NCBI GenBank assembly: GCA_036346275.1
Contig: CM070725.1
Coordinates: 40,734,104 to 40,798,103, forward strand
Source: Otatea glauca
Lineage: Eukaryota; Streptophyta; Magnoliopsida; Poales; Poaceae
DNA length: 64,000 nucleotides
Direction: 5' to 3'
Notes under the pieces: generated by a model
What the model was told of the DNA's origin: nothing
The model's database searches: none
The model's input: the letters and a program-made list of their open reading frames with translations, nothing else
In this document: piece after piece, positions 32,230 through 43,683 of the stretch
How the letters are laid out: the number at the start of each line of letters is the position of its first letter
Position numbering within the stretch: the stretch's first letter is position 1
Made by a program: the position numbers and the translations under genes

Positions 32230-35200
32230 TCAGCTCTTGGGATACTCAAAAACCATTCCATTTGCCACACCTTTGGCTCGTCCATGGCCAAAGAACTTTC
32301 TAATGATAGCCAGGGAAAAGTCGATGACTGTCCCAAGCCCCTTCCCAGTAATCAAATTCCCATCAATCACAACCTTAGATCGGTCAATCACTTGGCAAGT
32401 GATCTGATTGACTATGGCAGGATGAGCTGTCACTGCTTTATCCTGAGCATCAATTTCAATGTCAATTTACTTCCATTTCCAGGAAATATAAGATGCAAGA
32501 AGTTTTTAGTCCTAAAATTCACCTGGAGTAAACCTTGCCTCTGCAAGATCACAGGAGAATAACAGGTCCCACCATACATCCTGCCTGCTTGCTTTTGTTC
32601 CTTGAGTAACTTCTTAAGAATTCTGGACCTGTGCAACCGCTCAGCTCCGGCAGGTCCTCCCTAAACAATTTCAAGAGATACAACATATCACAAATGGAAT
32701 TACTGAACAAAGAAAAGCAAAACATATTTGCTGAACAAGCAAATGCACACACTTGAACAACTGAAATTCTAGCTTGTTTGGCATTGAGGTTCTCAATGCT
32801 ACACCTTAATAACATAATAGAGAAAAGCGAGAAAATGAAGATTAAAATAGGACTTCATAATTGCATAACAGACAGTTGTGTTACCTGGACACACAAGTCC
32901 GAAAAAAATTTGTCGCGTCAACGCGTATCCCCGTATCGACGAGTGTCGGACACTCGCTGACACACATCGGACACCCTTATCAATGTCTTAGATGAAAGAG
33001 AAAGAGACTACATGGTAAAAAGCTAGGCTAACTCGAAATCCCCTATTCGTGACCATGGCTAGGAAAAGCAAATCTAGAGGAAGACTGGAAGAAAAAAAGA
33101 ATGGTTGTTCTCCTTCTTTACCATGGTCTGCCATGGCTTTGGTGGAGAATGAACAGAAGAAGGGAAGGCTTCGAAGAGAAGAAATAATGGAGAGGAAGAT
33201 GTCAGGGATGGGAACATGCTCATGTGGATTTGGAAGAGAAAAGTGCTACCCATGGTTATCACGACACCCTGGCGAGGCGAGTCACCTCTGGGGCTCCTGG
33301 ATGCCTAGGCGCCCGCTTAGGCGACAGTTAGGCGACAAACTAGTTTAGATTTCAAACACAAATATAGTTCAAGTTTCGTATGTACAAAATCATAATAACA
33401 GTGTCCTATACAAAACAATTGCAACACCAGCATCATTATCAATCGGTGCGACTGCTGTTGTCAATTAGTGCGATTCAACACTACTCGATCGGTTGAACGC
33501 TACTTAACCCACCGAGTTGCATCCCAACAAAGACACCGAGCCGCAGCTTCATCCCACCGAGCTGCAACCCAACAAAGACACCGAGTAGATTCATCCCACC
33601 GAATTGCATCCCAACAAAGACCGAGCAAGAGGCCAAGTGACAGCCCAAACATCCCACCGACACCGAGCGCATCTCCTAAAGGCCAAGCGCAAGCGGGCAA
33701 CGGCATCCCGAGCAAGAGGCTTCAGCCAAGCTACAGCATTCCACCGAGCAAGCTGCGCCATCAACCAAGCAAGAGGAGAAGCAAGAGTCTGGTCACATCA
33801 GCTCTGCTGGACTTCCTCGGTGGACGGGGAGAAGCAAGAGGAGAAGTTGGGAAGCTGACGGGAAAGGGGAGGCGGAGGGGGAAGTAGAAGGGGAGGGGGA
33901 GGCGGAAGGGGCTTACCGGGGGAGGCGGCAGCAAAGTTGCTGGCGGCGCCGCCGCCGTTGCTTGCTAGGGTTTCTCCACCCGGTCACGCTCACGTGAGTC
34001 TTCTTTCCCCACTGATCTATCCCGTGCTCCAGTAGTCCAGTGCTCAAATACCTCGCTCAGTCCAGTCCCAGACGGCCACCAGGATGCTATGCCGACGCCT
34101 AGACGTCCACGCAGCAACGCTAGGACGTCCAGGCGGCCACCTAGCCATCTTCAGGCGAGGTGCCAGGCAATGGCGCCTCCGGCCGGCCGCCTGACGCCTA
34201 GTCTGCGCCTAGGCAACACCGTAATAACAGTGGTGCTACCTTTCTTTTGTTTACTGCTTTTCATCCTCACGTGTGACAAGCTAATAGCAGGCAGCCATAT
34301 CAAGACAAGAGGTGGATCTTCTGTGCTAAATATAGATCTTTTGTGCATTAGACCCTCCAACTTTAGTGATAAGAGGCTATTTAAGCATTTATTAGTATTA
34401 TTTACTATAGAAAATAAATATGTCCATTTATTTTTAGTATTATATTAATATATAGTAGTTGAATCCCCTAATCCTATTTTTTTCAAGTCTCCCGAATCGG
34501 ATACCCGAATCCGAGTCGGATTCCGATTCCCGTGTCTGTGTCTGTGTCCAGGTAACATAACAGAACACACATCATTTATCATAGAAACGTACAAACATGA
34601 CTATGAAAGACGCACATGCTGAGATACAAATACACTTGCATGAGGTTGCACCAAGAGTTCAAAACCATGGTGACAAACATGATACATTTTTGTATACTGC
34701 AACTAAAAGTAATCGCTAAAATCTCCAACATTAATGCACTAGTACAACTGATTGCGATACCCTCAAGGCTATCGATGACATGTAACACATGGCTACAATT
34801 ACGAGGGCAGCAATAAGCTTAATTCTTCTTCCAAACTTTTCTGAATCCTGTCATATTCTACTAGCTTATTGTATCACAATTTGGTTTGCAGGTCAACTCC
34901 TATGCAAGGAACAGCGAACTTGGGTTGATCATGACATGTTAGGCATGCACTTCAGAATGGTCTTACTTTTTATCAGTAACATGCAAGTGTAATCATAATC
35001 ATACGAAGATTGGGAAATTTATTCCTCATTCACGAATCAACTAAATACGAAGTTTTGTAAGTTGTGACGGCATTTACGATTATCCAAATACAAATGTGAA
35101 ATGCAAAACAGCTTACAGGAAGAATGATTAGATCATATTTTGAATCGGAAGCACCCGGAATGCATTTATCAGCAACAATCTTCATCCTCTGCGATCCAAC

Positions 35201-37447
35201 AATATTCAGAGATTTTTCAACCGATGCCAACACCACATCTATGTTTGCCCGTCTTAAAATATTCACCAACATTATGATCTCCATCTCTTCTGAGCCATTT
35301 GCAATCGGAATGAGAACCTATTTCAGAAGTCAAATCATCAGACAATCAATGACATACTATAATAAACCTCCAGCACAATATATCTGGCTCCAATTGCACC
35401 TTTTCTAATTTTTCTCCAAGGACGCATATAGCTGTAAGTAATGAGGACTAGATAGATATATGAGTTACGCTTTTCATATAGAATGATAGCATATGAGGGT
35501 GAACAGATAGAACAGCTATATAGCATGCTAGGGCATATGCAACCAAATGGAGCTTTATTTAATCAAGCATTCACCATTAAATAAGCATAAACAACATACC
35601 AAATTAAGTGCAATAATTTACTCCAATGTCGTCCAATCTGATTTTTTAAAAGGAAAATGCTTTCCTCATCCATTGTTCAACTAAACCTTGTTACGCTTCG
35701 TTAAATTTCAATCATATAAACATGGTGTCATATTCATTCTGATTTAAAATCCATCGTTCAACATGAACTTACATGAGGGTTGCGATCAGAAGACCACTCA
35801 ACTTCATTGATTTCTGTAGATCTTTCGAGATCATCATCAATTTGTGCCATCTATGGGGAATATACAATAATTACACAGTGATCAGCATGTATTACAATGC
35901 AGAAAATAGAGTTGTCCCCTTTGGGCAGAAAATAGTGTTGTAATTATCTTCTTCTCAAAATGTATGGCAGAGCACTTGCCCTTGCTTTCAAAAAAAAAGA
36001 AAAAAATGTTCCTTAATAAGTTATAGCTGCAAATATAAAAAAAATCGAAGCATAGCCAACTCCCAACTGAAAGAAGTACAATTACCACAAGAAATAAAAA
36101 AATTAGAAAAATTTCAGTTAACATTTACGCTATTAATAAATTTTAACGACAAATGAACAAACTAAATTTAGAAGAGAATTAATCTAATCAACTAAAGGCA
36201 GGATAAAACAACAAAGATATGCAAGTTTTCTTTTGACAAACCAAAGTACTGTCCATGTCTTCAGCTGCATGAGGCCCAAACAATTGCTCGACAAATGATA
36301 AAGCGAACTGAAATGCTGTCCCTGGCCCACGACTAGTCGTTAGCTCTCCTGAAACCTGAACATTTGATTCAACAGCTCGGAATGTCGGGAGATCTCCTAT
36401 GAAGGACGGGTGACAGGTGATCTTGCAACAAAAAAGGATACAATGTCAATTAAACAAGGCCAAACTTGATCTACTAAATTTAGTCATATAGCAAAATGGC
36501 CACCTTTTTTCTCTTGTGGAGACCCCACGGCATGAGAACAACAGCTGGTGCAGCACATATAGCACCATACAATCTTTTCTCCTCAGCCTGTCTAACCGTG
36601 ATCCTCTGAAGGATCTCATTATCTCTCAACCGCACTGAACCAGGCATTCCTCCCTGACCACATCACCCCGAGAATCAAAGATGAGATTTTGGATACCGTC
36701 AGTAGGTAACAGTAACACACATATAACACCACAGCTTAAAGAAAGTGACAGAGCGACGAGGTTGATCCGTTGCCATCAGCACGAAAAGTGAGCAAATATG
36801 ATGAAACACTTTAAAAGTTTAAGTACCGACGATGAGTGCATAGAAATATTTGAATGCTATCCCAAAGTAAGATTAGAATGCTCCTAAAAGTTTCTGCTGC
36901 TAAATGCAGTAAGAAATATTTCTGCTCCACACAAATTAAATGTGCCATCTGTGGGTCAGTACGAGAAGAGAGGTGAGTTACCTACCGGGAGAGCCACAAG
37001 GTCGAACACCTGCTCGGCGCAGGCGGCAATGGGCTTGTCTGCGACGATACGGGAGCCACACGAGGCCTCCACCTCCAGGCCGTCCTCCACGGAGGCCAGT
37101 GTCACGTCAGCGCCGGCGCACCGGAGGACACCAACCAGGATGACCGCCTCCATCTCATCCGTGCCCATGGCGATAGGCACGAGAACCTTCACAATAAAAA
37201 GCGCAGAAAATCAGACGCTGTTAAACAGGGAGGTGATGAGCCGAGGCCAGACCTTCTTCTTGGGAGGGGGCTGCGACCAGACAGCCGTTGCGGCGGCGGA
37301 GAGCGAGGATGCGGCCCGCGTCACAGAGCGGAATGGCGGTGACCGAGCGGACGTGGGAGCGCAGCGGTTTGGTGGGTGTGGCGGCGGCCGAATCGCCATG
37401 GCAGGAAGCGAGGTCGGCGAGAGGAGAGAGCGAGACGCGGGGAGCAT
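32230..37447 (-). CDS. DJ1: DJ-1/PfpI family protein with two DJ-1 domains and a plastid-type leader, 8 exons
   Basis: Exons (minus): 37447-37253, 37186-36986, 36653-36504, 36421-36242, 35850-35773, 35317-35117, 32660-32523, 32442-32230. They total 1356 nt, 451 aa, all in phase. Plant DJ-1 proteins are tandem DJ-1 domains linked to glyoxalase-type or chaperone activity and oxidative stress; some are plastid proteins. Residues 1-60 are Ser/Ala/Arg-rich and nearly free of acidic residues, like a transit peptide. Domain 1 (66-240) has TDEME with Glu78 and the nucleophile elbow GAICAAP with Cys165. Domain 2 (269-440) has SEEME with Glu281, GGTCYSP with Cys368 and TAHPAI. Both catalytic Cys/Glu pairs are kept, so both sites may be active. 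Start 37447 is the first ATG; Met17 (37399) is an alternative. Intron 6 (2.5 kb) carries a hAT-like element. The upstream promoter is occupied by a LINE tail. Confidence 0.94.
33251..34232. mobile_element. Non-autonomous hAT-like element, 982 bp, in DJ-1 intron 6
   Basis: Eight-bp direct repeats GTGCTACC flank the element (33243-33250 and 34233-34240), the size used by hAT transposases. The left end CATGGTTATCACGACAC and right end, in reverse CACTGTTATTACGGTG, are imperfect terminal inverted repeats beginning with CA. Multiple CCTAGGCG/TAGGCG motifs lie near both ends as subterminal repeats. Inside is a CATCCCACCGA repeat (about 33505-33640) and GC-rich sequence, but no transposase. Confidence 0.75.
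33505..33660. repeat. Degenerate tandem repeat inside the hAT-like element
   Basis: A unit of about 42-45 bp with TCCCACCGAGTTGCATCCCA and CAACAAAGACACCGAG recurs about three times with length changes. It reads open on the plus strand as a His/Arg/Ser-rich repeat. I do not take it as a gene. Confidence 0.6.
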
Positions 37448-37512
37448 CGGAATTTGGGGATGGCTAACTGCGGGAGCACTGAGCAGAGTAGGAGAAAAAG
37501 GATAATTCGTTG

Positions 37513-37547
37513 TTTTTTTTAAAACGGCAAAGCTGAGATTAGATTAA
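37513..37547 (-). mobile_element. Poly(A) tail and 3' end of the 43.6-50.4 kb LINE, cut off by the PIF element
   Basis: Read on the minus strand, TAATCTAATCTCAGC continues the LINE 3'UTR after the PIF element and ends in TTTTAAAAAAAA (plus-strand T-run at about 37513-37520). The 3' end of the sister LINE copy at 48310-48362 has the comparable order TTTTCTAC, TCTAAT, GTCTTT then A-run. The tail is about 65 bp upstream of the DJ-1 start codon. Confidence 0.65.
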
Positions 37548-38089
37548 GGTCCTGTTTATTTGATGTTTTTTACCGGTTTAAAAGCAAAAAAAAAAAAAAG
37601 TCGAAGTCAAAACAAACTTGTGACTTTTCAGTTAGGCTTAAAAAAAAAGCCTAAAAACTCCGTATAACTATCTTTCTTTTATTATTATTATATATAATTG
37701 GAAGCGCTCCTAGACTCCATGTTAATCAGAAAATGCTAGAAATTTCCACGTTAATTAAAAAAAGAAAAATTGCTAGAAAATCCCGCATTATTCTAAAAAA
37801 ATAGAAAATCTTGGTCGTCCAATCTCCTTAATTATTTTTATCCATGGCTTAGATCATTCATGGACATGATTCATACACGTATAAATGCAGGAGTCCATGG
37901 CAAGTAATGTATAAATGCACTGGTTAATGACTAGTAAGCTAAAAGCCAATTTGAGGGGGCTTTTTTTTTTTGTTTTTGTGGATTAGAATTTGGCAATTGC
38001 CATTGATGTTCTAAAATATTTACCCACCAGTGCCATCCATATATAAAGGAAAATTTCTTCTGTTTTTTGGCTACTCTCCTCCCCCGATC

Positions 38090-38460
38090 CCCTCATCCCC
38101 TTGGAGACTCGGCGGCGCAGTACTCACTCGCGACTAGGGTTGAGCGGCAGCGCCCTCCTCCCCAGCGACAAGCCGGCGGTGCCCTCCTCTGCCCGACTCC
38201 CTCATCCCCCACGAGACCCGGTGGTGCCCTACTCCCCAGCAACAAGCTGGTGGCGCCCTCCTCCGGCCGACTCCCTCATCCCCCACGAGACCCGGCGGCA
38301 CTCTCCTCCCCCCGACTCCCTCCTCCCCCGCGACACCCGACGGTGGCCTCCCCCGCGACAAGCTGGCGGCGCCCTCCTCCCCCTGACTCCCTCATCCCCA
38401 ACGAGGCCTGGAGGCGCACGCCTCTGTCCTCCCACCTCCGCTGCCATTCTCCTCCCCTCG
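38090..38460. repeat. GC-rich tandem repeats near the PIF left end
   Basis: A composite unit of about 70-74 bp with GACTCCCTCATCCCCCACGA, CCCGGYGGYGCCCT and ACAAGCTGGYGGCGCC repeats about four times with deletions. All frames are low-complexity Pro/Ser- or Gly/Arg-rich. It may be the promoter or 5'UTR region of the element's ORF1, since a donor-like GAAGGTATAC follows at 38486. Confidence 0.65.
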
Positions 38461-38499
38461 CCGATTCAATCAGAGCTCCCAACTTGAAGGTATACTGCT

Positions 38500-39182
38500 T
38501 GCTGTGAACAACATTGATTGCTTTTATTTTTTGCAAATGAGTAGAGACTTGGCAATATGTAGTGCCTCAGTACAAAAGAACCCTTTTCTCTTGCAGCATG
38601 TGGAACTTCATGTTCATAATAAGAATTCCAGATCAGTTTCACCCATGGCAGATCCATGTTATTATAAATTTTTCCTGTCCAAGTTGAATCGTCATATGTT
38701 TAGTGATAGTTACTCAGAAAAATAAACTGGCTCTTCGGCCAATTCGGTTGGAAAGAAATGCAAGAGTCTTCAAGCTTACATTGAAAGCCCACATGCTGCT
38801 CACCAAGGAAATCAATGAGGAATGCCAGGACTCTGCACTCAGCAGTGAGGAGTTGCGTAAGCTACTTGTGTGGACAAGTTCTTTCCTTGATCTTTTTGGT
38901 CGTTGATCCCTCATCAGAAGGCTATATGACTAGAGAAAAAAGTTGTATTTTACTGTTATCAACTGTCAATCAAATGCACAGAACAGCTTGGAGTTGTTTC
39001 TAAAATATATGCCATTTTAGAATTTTTGCAGGCAATCTTTTAAACTTTAAACACTACAAGTATTTACATTGCTACATGGAAAAAAGTTGTTTAGATCTTT
39101 GTATTTTTGGCTAAATCAAGCGTGCTATTTGTTAACGTAATATATTTGTGTAACAACTGTGACCTTGTGGTTCAATGCTTAT
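38500..39182. other. PIF interior left of the solo LTR
   Basis: A short plus-strand frame at 38703-38906 contains RLERNARVFKL, faintly like the end of a LINE reverse transcriptase. Otherwise nothing is recognised. This is presumably the 5' leader or intron of ORF1. Confidence 0.3.
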
Positions 39183-40619
39183 TGAAAGCGCATCTAGGCC
39201 CCTTAAGAAGTTTTGGTGATAGATGGCAACACAATTAAAATACTAATGGTCAAGTGAGAATCTATGCAGAGATAGAGATTATATCATCATGATAAAGCGA
39301 TTGGAGATCCCCGCTGCATTTGAAATTTGTGAAGACGGCATCAAGACTTATGTTGTAAATTTTCTATTTTATTTGAGTCTAAGGATAGCCGTACTATTAA
39401 GGGGGATACAACGGAAAATCGCTTCTAGGATATACTTGTGCTCAAAGGATAAATATTGCATTGCATAAGAACTCCAAACACTTTATTTCCTTTAAAAGCA
39501 CACCTCTGGCCGAGTGGGCCAATCCGGAGTATCCGGACATTTGGTTCGGACACTCCGGGTTGACACCCTCGGTGGCTGCTCTCAGATAGTCCGGAGTACT
39601 CGATGTTAAGTCCGGACACTCCGGGTTGAATTAGTCCGGAGTATCCGGGGTTTTTGTCCGGAGTCTCCGGGTTAACTCCTTCGGTACAATCTAAACCTCA
39701 CTAACCCGGAGTCTCCGAGGTATTTGTCCGGATAATCCGGGTTGTGCGCAGCTCTCTCACAACGGTTGGATTTGGAGCCCCTATTTAAGCCCTCTCTCTT
39801 CACCTAACAGGGGAGAGCTCCATTTATTGCACCCATTCATTCTCAAACTCTCTCTCTCTCACTCTCTTGAGCCCTAATCTTCTTTCTCCACTTGAAGCTA
39901 GTGATTGATTTAAATCTTTTGGGAGAAAGAAGTGGATTTGAGTGCCTTGAGCTTGCATCTTTCATTCTTGAGCACAAGATTCATCCTTCAAGTAGATTTC
40001 GCGACGTATTTGTTACTCTTGGAGTTTGAAGGGCTCCTAAACGGCAAGGAGTCACCGGGAGCCTCCAATACTTGTTGTGGTGAGCCCTGGAAGTTTGTGA
40101 AGGCAAGTCTCGCCTCCAAAAGGAAAGAGGCAAGAAGTGAAGACCGGCGAGTGCTTTGTGCAACACCGGGAGGATAGTGGTCAAGAGGGACCCGGGCTTT
40201 GTGCCTCCTCAACGGAGACGTAGGATTCCCTTCAAGAATCCGAACTTCGGGTAAAAAATTATTGTCTTCGTGTTCTTCATTTGCTTTTGCTAGGGTTCGT
40301 GGTCTTAGACTTTGGGAGCCTCGATCTACTCCATTGCTTTGTTTGGTTCCAGATCTATATCATCCTCAGGTATCTGATAGTATTTAGAACCTCTGTGTTC
40401 AATTAGTTTGTTGGAAATTTGTAGAGATTTAAAATCTCATTTTGAGGTCTCCAATCCGGAGTATCCGAACTTCTAAACCCGGATAGTCCGGATATATCGG
40501 AGTATCCAGATAAAAACCCCGGACACTCCGAGCTTAGTCCCTCGGGAGATTTTGTTTTTACTGCAAATTTTTAATTCGCCTATTCACCCCTCCTCTAGGC
40601 GACATCTCCGGTCCTTTCA
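39183..40619 (+). mobile_element. Solo LTR, 1437 bp, inserted just upstream of PIF ORF1
   Basis: The segment starts TGAAAG and ends CTTTCA, a perfect 6-bp inverted terminus. It is flanked by perfect 5-bp duplications CTTAT (39178-39182, 40620-40624). The 3' part has the TATTCACCCCTCCTCTAGG motif. A TATA-like TATTTAA lies at 39782. Upstream of it (39525-39745) is an array of CCGGA-NNN-TCCGG palindromes, with a few more at 40455-40540. No internal region is present. Its right end is 26 bp upstream of the PIF ORF1 start codon. Confidence 0.93.
39525..39745. repeat. CCGGA-NNN-TCCGG palindrome array in the 1437-bp LTR
   Basis: Units such as CCGGAGTATCCGG, CCGGACACTCCGG, CCGGAGTCTCCGG and CCGGATAATCCGG recur about ten times. 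Stem bases are fixed, while the central three bases change (GTA, CAC, GTC, TAA). The array ends about 35 bp before the TATA-like box. Confidence 0.85.
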
Positions 40620-40645
40620 CTTATAGTTCAACGAATATTGTCTAG

Positions 40646-41588
40646 ATGGATCTGATTCCTATCTCCAAGGCAAATTGGGATGCATACCACAACAGGGCAT
40701 TTTGCAAGTTTTGTAAGGAGGAAGTAGAGGCGGGTAATAGACCATTGGGAAGTTTGAGTAGCACTGGTTATAAGAACCTACAACAGAAGTTTTTTCAGAT
40801 GACAGGGAAAAAGTATGATAGAAAGCAACTCAAGAACCATTGGGAAGCATTAAAGAAGGAATACAGCTTGTGGAATGAACTAAAACTAAAATCAACTGGG
40901 CTAGGTTGGGATCCCCAAAAAGGAACTATAGCTGCATCCGATGCTTGGTGGGATGACCACATTAAGGTACCTATTTAATAAATATATATCTATTTCATTT
41001 CATAATACCTTATTTATATTTAAGGTAACTACTGTCATTTTATTTCTTTTCCAGAATCATCCAAAACATAAGCATTTTCGTGATGGACCCCCTGAGAACC
41101 TAGTTGAGATGGAGGTTATGTTTGAGAAGGCTTATGTCACTGGTAACACTTCAGCCATCCCAGGTGAGAATACACAAGCGGCTCATAATGTTGTTGAAGT
41201 TGATGGTTCGGAGGATGGCGTTGAAGTTACAGTCGCTAATATGGATATCACTGACGACTATGGCAACAAACCGAAGGGCCCTGCAAAGCGTAGGGGTGTT
41301 AGTATTACTCCTAGCCCAAAGAAGAATAGGAAAAATCCCATGGCGAGGGATTTCAAGCTTATGGTGGACATTATGGCTAGTGGCCCTGCTTCGACTGGTC
41401 CATCCATAGCAGAAGTCATGGATATAGCTATCCAGGCTGGGGTAATTGAAGGAAGTGATGAACATTTCATTGCAACAAGGCTCTTCACTAAGCAAGAAAA
41501 TAAAGAAGTGTTTGTCACTATGAAAACCATTGAAGGAAAGATTAACCGGCTCAAGAGGATGTTTGATCTTAATATAAAGAAAAATTAG
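40646..41588 (+). CDS. PIF/Harbinger ORF1, Myb/SANT-like DNA-binding protein, 2 exons, 284 aa
   Basis: Exon 1 is 40646-40966 and exon 2 is 41055-41588; donor AAG/GTACCT and acceptor TTCCAG/AAT keep phase. The first 107 residues form a Myb_DNA-bind_3/SANT domain (NWDAYHNRAFCKFCKEEV, GYKNLQQKFFQMTGKKYDRK, LKNHWEALKKEYSLWNEL, ASDAWWDDHIK). In PIF/Harbinger elements this ORF1 protein binds DNA and cooperates with the transposase in the nucleus. The C-terminal half is basic and helical (KRRGVSITPSPKKNRKNP, then TMKTIEGKINRLKRMFDLNI). Unlike the neighbouring transposase it is intact from ATG to stop. The solo LTR lies 26 bp upstream and must have altered its leader. Confidence 0.88.
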
Positions 41589-41699
41589 AACTATTTTGTC
41601 TTCCTTTTTAATTTGTGATCTTTTTAGTTATGTCCGTATATTGTTGATTAATGATGGTTATGTAATAGGAGAATTGATCATATGCCCAGTTTTACATGG

Positions 41700-41825
41700 T
41701 GCAATTGATAAAATGTCCCGTTTGTCTCACTGACATGTGGCCCCAAGGCCAGTATGTCAATGAGATATCATGGGGCATTTTATCAATGGCACATGTAAGT
41801 GAGGGCATTTTATCAATTAATCCTT
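41700..41825. repeat. Short inverted-repeat insertion between PIF ORF1 and transposase
   Basis: ATTGATAAAATGTCCC near 41704 is matched in reverse by GGGCATTTTATCAAT at about 41806, with a second GGGGCATTTTATCAAT at 41772. It may be a small MITE remnant. No target duplication was determined. Confidence 0.5.
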
Positions 41826-42013
41826 ATGTAATGGAGTTGAAACTATTGAATCGAGTATATGTTATGTACACGTAAGACGTCATGCTTTAAATTCTATGCA
41901 TTGTTTTTCGTTATTGTGCATTGTTGTTACCTTCTCATGTATGATCATGTTTAGCTAGTTAGAAATTGTTGTGCTATTAATTTTACATCAATGATCAATT
42001 AAATTGTTTGTAG

Positions 42014-42896
42014 ATGAGCTCTTCTAGTGAAATTGATGATTCAACAATAGATAGTGGTTCTAGCGAAGGTGAAGTTCAGAATAGAAAAAAGAGAAAGTTT
42101 CAATTTCAAGATTTTGTTATAGCAGCTGGTTATGTTGGTACGCATTACTATGACACTTACCTAAATAAGAAAGAAAAAAACAACCACTCATGACTAGGTA
42201 TGAATGGGTTATGGAGCAACTGAGCGATGAAAGAGATTGTTACAACATGTTCAGAATGAGTAAGAATATATGTTATAGATTGCATGAAACATTGGTCACA
42301 AAATATGGCTTGAAATCAAGTAGGGAAATGAGTTCTATCAAATCTTTGGCTACGTTTATTGTTTATCAAAATAAAATTAATGTATATAACGATATTCTTG
42401 GTTAGCGTAATCAATACTTTTTTCATGTATAGGGAAATATTATCTTGTTGATGCGAGATATCCCAATCGAAAGGGCTATCTAGCTCCTTATAAGGGAAAA
42501 AGGTATCATCTACCGGAATTTCGACGGGTTAGACAACCGAGTGGAAAATACGATGTGTTTAATCATGCCCACTCCTCCCTTCGAAATGTGATTGAACATT
42601 CATTTGACGTGCTGAAAATGAAATGGTGAATCTTGTTGGCTATGCCATGTTACAACATGGACAACCAAACACAAATTATTATTGCTTGTATGGCTCTTTA
42701 CAACTTCATCCGAGATAGTGCTTTACATGATGAACTTTCTGAGATATGCGATGATGACGAAGGCTATGATCCTAACACTACACAAGCTGGATAATCTGGA
42801 GGAGGTGGTGGTGGTAATGTATCGGCAATGGATGATAGAGACATGTGCGCTTTTCGCGAGGGTATTGCTAATTCCTTGATGGTTGCAAGAGTATAG
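42014..42896 (+). pseudogene. PIF/Harbinger transposase, frameshifted and internally deleted
   Basis: The start MSSSSEIDDSTIDSGSSEGE (42014) runs to a frameshift at about 42175-42193 in an A-run. The next frame holds YEWVMEQLSDERDCYNMFRM and LHETLVTKYGLKSSREMSS. At about 42405-42430 the homology jumps straight to the C-terminal part, YYLVDARYPNRKGYLAPYKG, HSSLRNVIEHSFDVLKMKW and IIIACMALYNFIRDS. The central block with the first DDE carboxylate is gone. A TGA after LKMKW is a further lesion. This copy cannot encode an active transposase, so the element would depend on a relative. Confidence 0.88.
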
Positions 42897-43683
42897 ACAT
42901 ATAGTGTTATGAACTATATATATGCTAAAACTATGTATGAATCAGAAGCTTCATCGTAATAAAATGGGAGCTGTTGTTGCAGAGCAAGGAGAGAAAATAA
43001 AAGAGTTATCCTTATAGCAGCATGTTTCTGTTTTTGTTGTAAATCTCTGTTCATGAAGGTAATAAGAATTAAGAGTAGAGAGAGTGTGCTGGGTGTGAAA
43101 AGAAGCAACCATTTTGATGAATTTTGCACTTAGTGGCTTATTCCAACATCTAGACCTAAGAAACATGTTAATTTGCTTATTCAAAATCTGAAACCGCGAT
43201 CTGCCGCCACCTGCCTCATTCTCCAACACACGCATGTGGCCTTGTAATTTTTATAAGCGCAAGCTGCTCGCGAGATTAACATCAAAGTAGGTGTGATTTG
43301 GTCGTTGATGGATTGTCTTCAGCGATGAACTTGTGACGTAAGATAATGTTTGGAAATCTTTGGGTGTGTATTTGTTTTATTAATCTATAATTTTCAATAC
43401 ACCATTCGTTAAAAAAAATCATGAAACAATTGTACAGTACATTAGAAAAGTCCTTACAACCTTAAAGGGTATTTCACACCTTTCAACAATAAGCTACATC
43501 ATCTAACCCATCAAAAAGTCAGGATGCCAAACAACATGTCTTGACTTAAAAGCAAACGGCTTAAAAGCTCGTTAAGCCAAAAAGCTAGCTTAAAGTCAAA
43601 AGCCAAAAGGCCTAAACCCAAACAAACAGGGCCTAAGAAAGGTAGAAAAGGTACATATACAAGGTGCAGAGACGCTTCTAAGA

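Larger units (their letters stand above)
32879..34557. repeat. 15-bp inverted repeat bracketing DJ-1 intron 6 insertion
   Basis: TGTTACCTGGACACA (32879-32893) reappears exactly inverted as TGTGTCCAGGTAACA (34543-34557). Just inside each arm are GTGTCNGACAC-type or GAATCGGA-type repeats. The bracketed 1.68 kb contains the hAT-like element. It may be an older transposon into which the hAT-like element jumped; I found no clear target duplication. Confidence 0.6.
37548..43633 (+). mobile_element. PIF/Harbinger element, 6.1 kb, containing a solo LTR
   Basis: The left end GGTCCTGTTTATTTG (37548) and right end, in reverse GGCCCTGTTTGTTTG, are terminal inverted repeats with two mismatches in 15. TAA lies directly outside both ends (37545-37547 and 43634-43636), the TWA target of PIF/Harbinger. 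Inside are the two expected genes: an intact Myb/SANT ORF1 (40646-41588) and a broken transposase (42014-42896). Without the nested 1437-bp solo LTR the element is about 4.65 kb. It sits in the 3'UTR of a minus-strand LINE. Confidence 0.85.

Noticed and set aside
38067..38536. Several overlapping Pro/Ser- or Gly/Arg-rich frames on both strands
   Set aside because: They are produced by the GC-rich tandem repeat. All frames are open because the repeat lacks stop codons.
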